Shown here: positions 17,036 to 28,837 of the stretch, piece after piece
Position numbering within the stretch: position 1 is the first letter of the stretch
How the letters are laid out: the number at the start of each line of letters is the position of its first letter
NCBI RefSeq assembly: GCF_042665545.1
Contig: NZ_JBHTCM010000015.1
Location: 62,001 to 126,000, forward strand
From: Rhodocista pekingensis
GTDB lineage: Bacteria; Pseudomonadota; Alphaproteobacteria; Azospirillales; Azospirillaceae
DNA length: 64,000 nt
Direction of reading: 5' to 3'
Notes under the pieces: generated by a model
What the model saw: the letters and a program-made list of their open reading frames with translations, nothing else
What the model was told of the DNA's origin: nothing
The model's database searches: none
Made by a program: the position numbers and the translations under genes

Positions 17036-17503
17036 TCAGCGCGGGGCGGAGCCGTGGACGGCCCGGCCCAGCCGTTCCAGGGCGTCGCGCAGGTCGGGGT
17101 CGGGCACCTCCGCCGTGCGGCCGGCGATGTCCTTCTCCTCCTCCGCCGACAGTCGGCGCAGCGGGCGCGCAGGCGCGGCCGGCTTGAGGGCCGGCCCGCC
17201 ATGCACCAGTTTCAGGCGCACCACCGCGCGCCAGCCGAAGAAGGCGTTGATCCGCTCCAGCACCTGGGGTTCCTCATGCTGGAGCAGCAGCGCCACCGGG
17301 CTGGAGACCCGGAGGTGCAGCACCGCCTCGTCGCGGCGTCCCTTGGGAAAGGTCAGCTTGAGCGGCGTGGTCTGGTCGGCCAGTCTGGGACCCACGATGG
17401 TGGCCCATTCGGTCAGCAGGCCGCCGAACGCCAGCCCGTTCTTTCCCAGGGCCTTGCCTGCGATGGTGGCGACCTGTCGTCCGATCCTCTGGGGTCCGCT
17501 CAT
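17036..17503 (-). CDS. dciA: DciA-family (DUF721) replicative helicase operator
   Basis: The protein has 155 residues from the ATG at 17503, preceded by GGAGGCAGGTGGC. DUF721 features are clear: an N-terminal helix leads into LLTEWATIVGPRLADQTTPLKLTFPKG, then VLHLRVSSPVALLLQHEEPQVLERINAFFGWRAVVRLKLVHG, the KH-like fold. DciA loads or regulates the replicative helicase DnaB in bacteria lacking DnaC. The C-terminal ~50 residues are a charged tail (RPLRRLSAEEEKDI). Its start codon overlaps the mutY start on the opposite strand: both use the palindrome CATG at 17501-17504. It reads toward the DsbA-like gene and smc. Confidence 0.9.
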   Translation of the reverse strand: MSGPQRIGRQVATIAGKALGKNGLAFGGLLTEWATIVGPRLADQTTPLKLTFPKGRRDEAVLHLRVSSPVALLLQHEEPQVLERINAFFGWRAVVRLKLVHGGPALKPAAPARPLRRLSAEEEKDIAGRTAEVPDPDLRDALERLGRAVHGSAPR

Positions 17504-18683
17504 GCCACCTGCCTCCACCTCGTCCCGCGCCGGTAAGAAAGCAGAAGCCGCCGGGCCTGACCAGCGCCCAGGCGGGCTTCCCGATGCCGGAAGTCGCCGC
17601 GACCGCAGCGCGCGGCTGCTCTCCTGGTACGACCGACACCGCCGGGTCCTGCCCTGGCGCGCCGCCCCGGGGGAGCGGGCCGATCCGTACCGGGTCTGGC
17701 TGTCGGAGATCATGCTGCAACAGACGACCGTCGCCACCGTGGGCCCCTATTTCCAGGAGTTCCTGCGTCGCTGGCCGACCGTTCTGGCGCTTGCCGCGGC
17801 GGACCTCGACGATGTGCTGCGGGCCTGGGCCGGCCTCGGCTATTACGCCCGTGCCCGCAACCTGCACCGCTGCGCCGTCGCCGTGGCGCGGGACCATGGC
17901 GGGCGCTTTCCGGACAGTGAAGCGGAATTGCGGCACCTTCCGGGCATCGGGGACTACACGGCCGCGGCCGTCGCCGCCATCGCCTTCGACCGCCCGGCGG
18001 CGGCCGTGGACGGCAATGTCGAGCGCGTGCTGGCCCGCGTCTTCCGGGTGGAGGAACCGCTGCCCGCGGCCAAGCCACGGCTGCGCGCCCTGGCCGCGGC
18101 GCTGGTGCCGGAGACGCGGGCGGGCGACCACACCCAGGCCCTGTTCGATCTGGGCGCCACGATCTGCACCCCACGCCGGCCGCGCTGCATCCTCTGTCCC
18201 TGGCAGCCGGACTGCGCCGCCTTCGCCGCCGGCGTGCAGGAGGACCTGCCGCGCAAGGTGGCCAAGGCGGAGAAGCCGACGCGGCGGGGCACCGCCTTCC
18301 TGCTGTGCGACCGCGACGGGGCGGTGCTGCTGCGCCGGCGGCCGGAGACGGGCCTGCTCGGCGGCATGATGGAGGTGCCGTCCACCGACTGGACCGGAAC
18401 GGTTCCGGGTCCGGCCGCCGTGCGGGCGGTGGCACCGCTGCCGGGGATCGACTGGCGCCCGGTGCCGGGAACGGTCCGTCATACTTTCACCCACTTCCAC
18501 CTGGAACTGGAGGTGCTGGCGGGCCGGGTGCCACAGCCGGCCCCGCCCGTTCCGGGTGCGGTCTGGGTGCCGCGTGCCGGGCTGGAGGCGGAGGCGCTGC
18601 CGACGGTGATGCGCAAGGTGCTGCGCCACGCACTGGCGGGGGCCGCGGCCGGACCTGACGGAGACGAAGGAGCAGACGGGTGA
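17502..18683 (+). CDS. mutY: MutY, A/G-specific adenine glycosylase
   Basis: MutY removes adenine mispaired with 8-oxoguanine in base-excision repair. The protein has 393 residues from the ATG at 17502, the only plausible start before the conserved domain. The HhH-GPD domain contains catalytic Glu69 in LSEIMLQQTTV, the hairpin LPGIGDYTAAAVAA, and catalytic Asp170 in VDGNVERVL. The [4Fe-4S] ligands follow the C-x6-C-x2-C-x5-C pattern in CTPRRPRCILCPWQPDC. The C-terminal NUDIX-like domain (about 265-385) reads the 8-oxoG strand and includes HTFTHFHLELEVL. The N-terminal ~35 residues are extra and poorly conserved-looking. It overlaps the DUF1194 gene by four bases. Confidence 0.95.
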   Translation: MPPASTSSRAGKKAEAAGPDQRPGGLPDAGSRRDRSARLLSWYDRHRRVLPWRAAPGERADPYRVWLSEIMLQQTTVATVGPYFQEFLRRWPTVLALAAADLDDVLRAWAGLGYYARARNLHRCAVAVARDHGGRFPDSEAELRHLPGIGDYTAAAVAAIAFDRPAAAVDGNVERVLARVFRVEEPLPAAKPRLRALAAALVPETRAGDHTQALFDLGATICTPRRPRCILCPWQPDCAAFAAGVQEDLPRKVAKAEKPTRRGTAFLLCDRDGAVLLRRRPETGLLGGMMEVPSTDWTGTVPGPAAVRAVAPLPGIDWRPVPGTVRHTFTHFHLELEVLAGRVPQPAPPVPGAVWVPRAGLEAEALPTVMRKVLRHALAGAAAGPDGDEGADG

Positions 18684-19432
18684 ACGGAAGCGACCGGGTC
18701 GGGCGCAGGGCGCTGCTGGCGGGGCTGGCCGGGCTGCCGCTGCTGTCCCCGCTGGCAGCGGCGGCGGCCGGGGTGGCAGAGAGCGCCCCAGAGAGCGCTC
18801 CAGAGAACGCCTCAGAGGGTTCCGCGCGTCCACCGGTGGATCTGGCGCTGGTGCTGGCGGTGGACGCCTCCGCCAGCATCAGCCGCGATGCCCTGGACTT
18901 CCAGTTGCGCGGCCATGCCGCCGCCTTCCGCGACCCCAGGGTCGCCGCCGCCGTCGCCCGCGGCGGCCATGGGCGCATCGCCGTGACCCTGGTGCAGTTC
19001 GCCGGCCCCGATACCCTGACGGCCCTGGTCCCCTGGCGGCTGGTGGCCGGTGCGGCCGACTGCGCCGCCATGGCCGACGCGATCGACGCGGTCCCCGGCA
19101 TCGCCATGGGTGGCAGCACCGCGCTGGGCAGCGCCATCGTCGCCGCCGTCGCCCTGATCGAGCGCGCGCCCTGGACGGCCGCGCGGCGCAAGATCGACCT
19201 GGTTTCCAACGGTTTCAACAATGCCGGGATCGACCCGCTGAGCGCCCGTGCCCATGCCGCGGCGGCCGGGATCACGGTGAACGCGCTGGCGATCCTGGAC
19301 GAGTTCGACTGGCTGGAAGCCTACTACGCCGAGAATGTCATCGCGGGGGAGGGGGCCTTCGTCCGCACGGCCGGCGGCGCGGACGACTTCGCCGCCGCCT
19401 TCCTCTCCAAACTGATGGCGGAGATCGCCTGA
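18680..19432 (+). CDS. DUF1194 (VWA-like) exported protein
   Basis: The protein has 250 residues with a GTG start inside the mutY stop (GTGA at 18680-18683). An N-terminal export signal with twin Arg (VGRRALLAGLAGLPLL) is followed by a short repeat of E/S/A/P residues. The VWA-like domain starts at about residue 53: DLALVLAVDASASIS supplies the D-x-S-x-S metal-site motif. AGPDTLTALVPWRLV, the T of MGGSTALGSAI and KIDLVSNGFNNAG complete the DUF1194 pattern. Probably a periplasmic metal-dependent adhesion-type domain; no partner is known to me. Coupling to mutY is positional and need not mean a shared function. Confidence 0.85.
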   Translation: MNGSDRVGRRALLAGLAGLPLLSPLAAAAAGVAESAPESAPENASEGSARPPVDLALVLAVDASASISRDALDFQLRGHAAAFRDPRVAAAVARGGHGRIAVTLVQFAGPDTLTALVPWRLVAGAADCAAMADAIDAVPGIAMGGSTALGSAIVAAVALIERAPWTAARRKIDLVSNGFNNAGIDPLSARAHAAAAGITVNALAILDEFDWLEAYYAENVIAGEGAFVRTAGGADDFAAAFLSKLMAEIA

Positions 19433-19741
19433 GGCTCCGCCGGTGGCCGGCGCTGCTTCAAGTGCGTCAATTGCGCCCGTGTAATCATCCTGTCGGGCAT
19501 TTTTTCTGGTCATGGGCATCCCTTGCGAATTCTTTGACGTCACGGTGTCGTTCCGGGAAATTTCCGGAACGATAAAGGACGGGCCGGGGATAATTTTGCG
19601 TCCGCGCGGGTGCCGGCATGGCTCGACTGCGCCGGTAGCATTGCGCAAGTAATTGATTGGAAAGGATTGGTAACTATCTTTCGCCTTGTCGTCGGCGGGC
19701 TGGAAAGAGGATCGGCCCGTCATCGCAAGAGGAGGTGCGCC
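19433..19741. other. intergenic region, AT-richer than surroundings
   Basis: 309 bp with no supported gene. It contains a short T-rich run (19500-19506) after a weak GC stem, the inverted repeat at 19551-19569, and AT-rich tracts up to the next gene's Shine-Dalgarno, so it is probably the promoter region of the 105-residue exported protein. Confidence 0.5.
19551..19569. repeat. inverted repeat TTCCGG-N7-CCGGAA
   Basis: Perfect six-base arms around GAAATTT, which itself makes the centre a 10-bp palindrome GGAAATTTCC. It lies about 170 bp upstream of the exported-protein gene and could be an operator. There is no T-tract to suggest termination. Confidence 0.45.
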
Positions 19742-20059
19742 ATGCGCACGTTGATCTGCGCTGCTGCCGCGGCTCTCTGCGCCGCCGTTCTCGCCGGCCC
19801 GTCGCTGGCGATGGAGACCCAGACCGCCATGCTGCCGCCGGGCCCGGCACCTGCCGCCGTGCCTGCGACGCGGCCGGCCGTGACGGTCAGCCTGCACGAG
19901 GCGCGCGCGGAAATCGCCGCCCAGATGAAGGCGGAGCTGCGCCAGCATCTGCGCCGCCTGGGCGAGAGCCTGAAGAGCACCGAGGTTGCGGAGGAGTCCG
20001 CCCCGAGCGCGACGCCCTCCGCCGCACCGGCGGGCAGCCCTGCTGCCCCGCCGTTCTGA
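19742..20059 (+). CDS. small exported protein of unknown function
   Basis: The protein has 105 residues, with AGGAGG seven bases or so before the ATG. A clean Sec signal peptide (MRTLICAAAAALCAAVLAGPSLA) is cleaved near residue 23. The mature part is a Pro/Ala/Thr linker, one charged amphipathic helix (HEARAEIAAQMKAELRQHLRRLGESL, about 58-83), and a Pro/Ser/Ala tail. I do not recognise the family. Its own strong hairpin terminator follows the stop codon at once, so it is monocistronic. Confidence 0.75.
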   Translation: MRTLICAAAAALCAAVLAGPSLAMETQTAMLPPGPAPAAVPATRPAVTVSLHEARAEIAAQMKAELRQHLRRLGESLKSTEVAEESAPSATPSAAPAGSPAAPPF

Positions 20060-20094
20060 CACGCGGCCGGGCGGTTTCCGCCCGGCCGCGTGTC
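20058..20094 (+). terminator. long hairpin terminator after the small exported protein
   Basis: A 17-bp perfect stem, with arms at 20058-20074 and 20078-20094 and a TTT loop, begins inside the stop codon and is followed by GTTTCC. The T-tract is weak but the stem is very stable. Confidence 0.65.
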
Positions 20095-20119
20095 GTTTCC
20101 CTGCCCGTGAAATCCACTC

Positions 20120-20155
20120 GGCCGCGGCGGCCTTACCGCCGCGGCCTTTTCTTCT
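20120..20155 (+). terminator. second Rho-independent terminator in tandem
   Basis: GGCCGCGGCGG and its complement (20120-20130 and 20136-20146, loop CCTTA) are followed by TTTTCTTCT. This is the classical form and better than the preceding hairpin. Confidence 0.9.
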
Positions 20156-20226
20156 GCCCGTCTTTTCCAGGGGCGGAACCGGACGAAGTCCCTGCCAGCC
20201 TGTTCCCGAGGGGAAGGGAGGACGTC

Positions 20227-20325
20227 ATGCGCAGCCACGGAACGATCAACGAAGACCGTCGCGGCCTTGCGGCCGTGCTGGGCCTGCTGGTGGGGATCAT
20301 CGCCGGGGTGGCGCTGTTCGCCTGA
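20227..20325 (+). CDS. 32-residue single-pass membrane microprotein
   Basis: A short gene with a convincing GGGAGG Shine-Dalgarno seven bases before the ATG at 20227. The product is a charged N-terminus (MRSHGTINEDRRG) followed by one membrane span (LAAVLGLLVGIIAGVALFA), running to the C-terminal residue. It stands alone after two terminators, 24 bp before the convergent stop of the next gene. Function unknown; such microproteins often modulate membrane complexes, but nothing here identifies a partner. Confidence 0.6.
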   Translation: MRSHGTINEDRRGLAAVLGLLVGIIAGVALFA

Positions 20326-20349
20326 AGCGGGACCCGCGCCCCGCCGGGT

Positions 20350-20862
20350 TCAGCGGGCGGCGATGGTCAGGGTGATGGTGTCGCTGTAGGTGCCGGCGGT
20401 CAGCGAGCGGAAGGCTATCGGCACCAGCACCCGGAACTGCCGGGTCCGTAGTTCCGGCTGGGCGTAGCGGCGGGTCAGCTCGACCGGCGCCCGCAGCGTG
20501 TCCAGCAGCAGGTCGCCGTAGGAAATGGCATAGCCGACGCCCTGTCCCGTCTCGTTCACCATGCGGCCGTTGTTCTCGGACGCGATGGTGACGGTATAGC
20601 CCTGGCCGTTGTTGCAGGACTCGCCGACGGACCCCACCGCCTGGAAGAAGGCGCCATTCTCCATGTCGATCGCGCTGCCATGGTCGGTGACCACCAGATA
20701 GCAGCTTGTGGCCACGGTGCCGTGCAGGGGCACGGTGCCCCGCTGGGAGACGGCCGCGGCCGACGGGGAGGCGCCCAGGACAAGGCCGAGCAGCGCCCCG
20801 GACAGGAGGCCGGAGACGGCCCGGGCGCGGGCAGGCGGAGGGTGGGCGTGGAGCGGTGACAT
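20350..20862 (-). CDS. spore coat protein U (SCPU)-like secreted protein
   Basis: The protein has 170 residues with a signal peptide (about 15-38, GLLSGALLGLVLGASPSAAA). The mature domain has a two-cysteine beta-sandwich look: GTVATSCYLVV near its start, SVGESCNNGQGYTVTIASENNG in the middle, and the ending VPIAFRSLTAGTYSDTITLTIAAR. The AGTYSDTITLTI end is the hallmark of SCPU/CsuA-like pilin-type domains. Family members are subunits of chaperone-usher fibres or spore/cyst coats, but no usher or chaperone gene is adjacent. A surface role is inferred. Confidence 0.65.
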   Translation of the reverse strand: MSPLHAHPPPARARAVSGLLSGALLGLVLGASPSAAAVSQRGTVPLHGTVATSCYLVVTDHGSAIDMENGAFFQAVGSVGESCNNGQGYTVTIASENNGRMVNETGQGVGYAISYGDLLLDTLRAPVELTRRYAQPELRTRQFRVLVPIAFRSLTAGTYSDTITLTIAAR

Positions 20863-21119
20863 CGTGACAATCCTCGGTTCGTGCCGCAGGTTCGCGGCAG
20901 GCGACCGCCGGTTTGCCCGGTCGGTCGCACCGGCGGATGTCCCGCCGGTCTTGCCGCATCTCTTGCAACACGGATGCCAGCCGCCGCCCCGCCGGCGCGG
21001 CGTCTTCCCGGCGCCAAGGTTAATTCCCCGTTAGGATTGTGGCGGAGCCGTTGCAATCTGCATAGGTTACTGCATTGCGCATCGGCCGGACCTGCTGCGC
21101 GCACTGCATTCTGCACGGA

Positions 21120-23356
21120 TCACGCCGTCCCCGCCTGGAACTCCAGCACCACCGTCCCCAACGGGGGAAGCGTGAGCGACAGACTGTAGGGCCGTCCGTG
21201 CGCCGGCACCTCTTCCGTCCGCACGCCGCCGCCGTTGCCGACGTTGGAGCCGCCATAGCGCTCCGCGTCGGTGTTCAGCCGCTCCGCCCACCAGCCTTCG
21301 GCCGGAACGCCCAGGCGGTAGCCATGGCGCGGCAGCGGCGTGAAGTTGCAGACGGTCGCCGTCATCCGGCCTTCGTCGTCCTTGCGCAGGAAGGCCAGCA
21401 CCGAGGTCTCGCTGTCGTTCGCCTCCAGCCATTCGAAACCGGCCGGATCGCAGTCCAGCCGGTGCAGGGCCGGCAGCTCGCGGTACAGGTGGTTCAGGTC
21501 GCGGATCAGGCGTTGCACGCCCTCATGGTCGGGCAGGCTCAAGAGGAACCAGTCCAGGCCGCGGTCGTGGCTCCACTCCCGCTCCTGCGCGAACTCGCCG
21601 CCCATGAACAGCAGCTTCTTGCCCGGATGGGTCCACATGAAGGCGAAGTAGGCGCGCAGGTTGGCGAATTTCCGCCAGCGGTCGCCCGGCATCTTGTTCA
21701 GCAGGCTGCCCTTGCCATGGACCACCTCGTCATGGCTCAGCGGCAGGACGAAATTCTCCGAAAAGGCGTAGATCAGCCCGAAGGTCAGGTTGTGGTGGTG
21801 CCAGCGCCGGTGGACGGGGTCCTTGCTCATGTAATTGAGCGTGTCGTGCATCCAGCCCATGTTCCACTTGTAGCCGAAGCCCAGCCCGCCCAGGTAGGTC
21901 GGCCGCGATACCGCCGGCCAGGCGGTGGATTCCTCGGCCACCGTGATCGCCCCCGGATGCTCGCCATAGGCCAGCTCGTTGGTCCGGCGCAGCAGTTCGA
22001 TGGCGTCCAGGTTCTCCCGCCCGCCGAAGCGGTTGGGCACCCATTCTCCCGCCTTGCGGCTGTAGTCCAGGTACAGCATGGAGGCGACGGCATCCACCCG
22101 CAGCCCGTCCAGATGGTAGCGATCCAGCCAGAACAGGGCGTTGGCCAGCAGGAAGTTCTGCACCTCGCGCCGCCCGTAATTGTAGATCAGGGTGTTCCAG
22201 TCCTGGTGGAAGCCCTGGCGCGGGTCGGCGTGCTCGTAGAGGTGGGTGCCGTCGAACAGCCCCAGCCCGTGCGGGTCGGCGGGGAAGTGTCCGGGCACCC
22301 AGTCCAGCAGGACCCCGATGCCGGCCCGGTGCGCCGCCTCGACGAAATGCCGGAAATCCTCCGGCGTGCCGAAGCGGCTGGTGGGCGCGAACAGTCCGAC
22401 CGGCTGGTAGCCCCAGGACCCGTCGAAGGGATACTCGGTGACGGGCAGCATCTCGATATGGGTGAAGCCCATCCCGGCCACATAGGGGATCAGCTCGTCC
22501 GCCAGCTCGCGGTAGGTCAGATAGCGGTTGTCCGGTCCGCGCTTCCAGGAGCCCAGATGCACCTCGTAGATGGCCATCGGAGCGCGCAGGTCGGAGGTGC
22601 CGGGACGCCGTTCCAGCCAGTCTCCGTCCGCCCAGGTCCAGGGCGGCGTGCCATGGACGACCGAGGCGGTGCGCGGCGGCGGCTCCGCGCTGAAGGCCAT
22701 CGGGTCGGCCTTCAGCGGCTGCATCGTGCCGTCCGGACCCTTGATCTCGAACTTGTAGAGGTCACCGCGCCCGGCACGGGGCACGAAGATCTCCCAGATG
22801 CCGATGCCATGGTGCAGCCGCATCGGCAGCCGGCGGCCGTCCCAGTTGCAGAAATCGCCCACGACGGAGACGCGACGGGCGTTCGGCGCCCAGACGGCGA
22901 AGGCCGTGCCGGCCACGCCGTCGATCTCCGTCGGGTGCGCGCCCAGCCGCTCCCACAGACGCAGATGCGTGCCCTCGGCGAAGAGGTGGCGGTCCAGGTC
23001 GCCCAGCCAGGGGCCGAAGCGGTAGGCGTCCTCGAACTCCATCGGCCCGGTGCCGAAATCGATGCGCAGCCGGTAGGGCCGCTGCTCCCCGTCGATCGCG
23101 GCCAGCCAGAAGCCATGCGGGTGGACCCGCCGCGCCTCGGCCAGCGTTTCGCCGGTTCCGGCGTCCACCACCTCGACCGTGCGGGCGTCGGGGAACAGCC
23201 CGCGCACCTGCCAGGTGCCGTCCGGCCCGTCATGCGGGCCCAGCACGCTGAAGGGGTCGCCATGGTCGGCATGGACCAGGGCGTGGATGGCGGCTTCGAA
23301 CGGGGCATCGACCAGATCGGCCGTGTCCCGGGACGGGCGGTCATGGCGGTCCGGGC

Positions 23357-23360
<4 letters not shown>
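21120..23360 (-). CDS. glgB: GlgB, 1,4-alpha-glucan branching enzyme
   Basis: GlgB cuts linear alpha-1,4-glucan and rejoins it through alpha-1,6 bonds. The 746-residue protein has the long-type N-terminal module (about 20-110, AIHALVHADHGDPFSVLGPH), a CBM48 domain (about 125-225, AVWAPNARRVSVVGDFCNWDG) and a GH13 barrel. GH13 motifs are present: the nucleophile Asp in LRVDAVASMLYLDYSR, the acid/base Glu in VAEESTAWP, and the third acid in LSHDEVVHGK. A C-terminal beta-domain follows. Its start overlaps the stop of the trehalose synthase-maltokinase gene by four bases (ATGA at 23357-23360), so they are translated together. It is the last step of the GlgE pathway here. Confidence 0.96.
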
Positions 23361-26692
<3,332 letters not shown>

Positions 26693-26994
26693 GCCGGGAG
26701 CCGTGGTCTGCGGGCGGGACACTGCCACTGAACAGAAGCGGCGGGTGATAGGTTGCCCGCCACCCCCGTCGCGGCGCGGGGTTCGTCGGATATCCAACGG
26801 CATGTGGGGGCGGACGGGCCGGATCGTAACCCTTTCGCGGGCAGCCGCTGCGCTTCGCCGCGGCGGGCGTGGATGGGAGCGGGGCCGCCGTCGGCGTAGA
26901 ACAGGCCAGACGGGCCGCGGCTTGCGGGCGCCGTGCCGCCGGCCTATACGCTTCCTGGTTACCCCCAACGATCCGCAAGCCCGTCAGGTGCGCG
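26693..26994. other. divergent promoter region between treS-mak and the glycosyltransferase-like gene
   Basis: 302 bp with no supported gene. A 6-bp inverted repeat GGCGGG-N10-CCCGCC (26740-26761) lies about 50 bp upstream of the treS start. No recognisable -10/-35 boxes. Confidence 0.45.
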
Positions 26995-27987
26995 ATGTCC
27001 CCGTCCAGGTCCCATATCCTGATCAGCGGCGGTGACGCCACCTACTATCCGATGCTGCTGGAACTGGTCGCCTCGGTCCGGCGCTTCCCGCAGGGGCGCG
27101 ACTGTCCCTTCGGCATCGTGGATGCCGGCCTGACGACGGCGCAGCGCGCCCATCTCGAAGCCATCGGCTGCACCGTCGTCACGGCGGAATGGCACTATGA
27201 TTTCCCGGCCGGCCGCATCCGGGACCGCGGCTATCTGCGCGCCAACATCGCCAAGCTGTTCCTGCCCGACTATTTCCCCGGCCACGAGGTGCTGGTCTGG
27301 ATCGACGGCGATGCCTGGGTCCAGGACTGGGAGGCGGTGGACCTCTACATCCGCGCCGCCCGGCGGGGGCGCTTCGGCATCGTCGCCCAGACGGGCCGCT
27401 ACCGGCAGGGCGAGCTGACGGTGAAGTGGCTGCTGGGCGGCATCGCCCGGGTGCGCTCCATCCTCTACAAGAACGGCCGCCGCGCCGGGCTGCCCGCCGA
27501 CATCCTGCGGCCGCTCGCGGTCAGGGCCACCTTGAACGCCGGGGCCTATGCGCTGCGGGCGGATGCGCCGCACTGGGCGGCGTTCCGGAAATGGCAGGAG
27601 CGGGTGATCCACAAGGGCCACATCTTCACCTCCGACCAGCTCGCCATGGCGCTGGCCGTCTATGTCGACGGGCTGCCGCTGGAGCTGCTGCCGGACTGGT
27701 GCAACTACATGGGACCGTGGCGCTTCGATCCGGCGGCGGACAGGCTGGTGGAGTTCTTCCTGCCGCACCGGCCGCTGGGCATCGTGCATCTGGCCGGGCT
27801 CGACCGGATGCGCCGCGATCCCGCCTGCACGCTGCCCGTCCTCGACCTGGAGGACCGGCCGCATGAACTGACGCTGCGCTATCCGGAGTGGGAACGGCGG
27901 CAGGCCGAGGTCGCTTCTGTCATCGCGTCCGGGACCGTCGCCGCAGCGGTCGCCGCCCGCGCTCCGGCCGAACCGGAACCTGTCTGA
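26995..27987 (+). CDS. glycosyltransferase-like protein (GT-A/GT8-type) of unknown substrate
   Basis: The protein has 330 residues from the ATG at 26995, with AGGTG just upstream; the earlier open frame looks non-coding. It reads like a small nucleotide-sugar transferase: HILISGGDATYYPMLLELVASVRR at the N-terminus, DCPFGIVDAGLT, YLRANIAKLFLPDYFPGHEVLVWIDGDAWVQ with a D-x-D metal motif, then LNAGAYALRADAPHW and SDQLAMALAVYVDGLPLELLPDWCNYMGPW. The layout follows GT8/GT-A enzymes (DxD, then an N/Q-G-x-F-like acceptor segment). No signal peptide or membrane span, so cytosolic. It sits beside the alpha-glucan genes but in the opposite direction, and no substrate can be inferred. Confidence 0.7.
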   Translation: MSPSRSHILISGGDATYYPMLLELVASVRRFPQGRDCPFGIVDAGLTTAQRAHLEAIGCTVVTAEWHYDFPAGRIRDRGYLRANIAKLFLPDYFPGHEVLVWIDGDAWVQDWEAVDLYIRAARRGRFGIVAQTGRYRQGELTVKWLLGGIARVRSILYKNGRRAGLPADILRPLAVRATLNAGAYALRADAPHWAAFRKWQERVIHKGHIFTSDQLAMALAVYVDGLPLELLPDWCNYMGPWRFDPAADRLVEFFLPHRPLGIVHLAGLDRMRRDPACTLPVLDLEDRPHELTLRYPEWERRQAEVASVIASGTVAAAVAARAPAEPEPV

Positions 27988-28014
27988 GACGGGCCGCAAT
28001 CGCCTGACGGGGGT

Positions 28015-28692
28015 TCAGGGGCCGCCGAAGCGGTAGCGCAGGCCGGCCAGGGCGGACCAGCTCTGAAGATCGTTGCCGGCATCGGTGCGGCCGGGGTCCA
28101 GGGCGATGTCGTTGAAGCCGGTGTAGCGGCCGTCCGCGAAGAAGGAGAGCTGTTCGCTGAACGGCATCGAGAAACCGACGATGCCCTGATAGGAGAGGAT
28201 GTCGTCGCGCCCGACCAGGGTCGCCCCGCCCAGTCGCCCGGTGTCCAGTTCCAGCCGTGTCACGCCCAGGCCGACGCCGACATAGGGCGTGACCCAGCCG
28301 CTGAAGTCGATATCGACGAGGGCGTTCGCCATGACGCTCTGCCGGTCCAGCCGGTCGGCACCGGCCGGCAGGTCGGACACCGCGCCGCGGTCGGTCCGGC
28401 CGTGCATGTACTCGACCTCAAGCCGCAGCATCTCCATCGGACGCCAGCCGGCAGCGATCCCGCCGGACAGGGGTGTGCCCAGGGTCAGGGCGCTGCCCAG
28501 ATTGAGGTCGCTGCTGGCCGGCAGGCCGGACGCGGTGCCCAGGCCGCGGTCCCAGCCGGTCGTCGATTTCAGGTAGAAGCCGTCATCCTGCGGTTTCGCG
28601 GCCGACGCGCCCTCTGCCCGGGCCGGCTGCGCGGCCAGGAGGGCGAGAAGGGAACCGGCGACGATCCAGGCACGCATGACCCAGGCACGCAT
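28015..28692 (-). CDS. outer-membrane beta-barrel protein, opacity/OmpA-barrel type
   Basis: The protein has 225 residues. The ATG at 28692 has GGAG about nine bases upstream; a second ATG 15 bases later (28677) is also possible, because the first five codons are duplicated. The signal peptide (WIVAGSLLALLAAQPARA) is cut near residue 27. The mature part is a small barrel: alternating strands such as GIAAGWRPMEMLRLEVEYMHG, WVTPYVGVGLGVTRLEL, QLSFFADGRYTGF, and a terminal strand SWSALAGLRYRFGGP. The last aromatic is three residues from the end rather than at it, slightly unlike typical Omp C-termini. Probably an eight-stranded surface protein of unknown role. Confidence 0.8.
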   Translation of the reverse strand: MRAWVMRAWIVAGSLLALLAAQPARAEGASAAKPQDDGFYLKSTTGWDRGLGTASGLPASSDLNLGSALTLGTPLSGGIAAGWRPMEMLRLEVEYMHGRTDRGAVSDLPAGADRLDRQSVMANALVDIDFSGWVTPYVGVGLGVTRLELDTGRLGGATLVGRDDILSYQGIVGFSMPFSEQLSFFADGRYTGFNDIALDPGRTDAGNDLQSWSALAGLRYRFGGP

Positions 28693-28837
28693 GACGCGGA
28701 CTCCGAATGGCGCTTCCTGTCCAGGGATGCAGTTTCCCGCTGGAGAAACGGGGCGCCCGCCCGTCCGGACCCGTTTCCCATGGTCGGTCTGGCCGATCAT
28801 ACGGCTACGGTTCCTTCACCAGACGATATAGGGTTTC
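28693..28837. other. intergenic, upstream of the barrel gene and the candidate RNA
   Basis: Here lies the barrel-gene promoter region. On the plus strand a GATATAGG stretch at about 28825-28832 could serve as a -10 element for the RNA candidate, but the -35 region is not convincing. Confidence 0.3.

Noticed and set aside
21020..21034. TTAA-N7-TTAG, one base from the CtrA consensus TTAA-N7-TTAA
   Set aside because: One mismatch, single copy, about 160 bp upstream of the SCPU-like gene; not enough to call a regulatory site.
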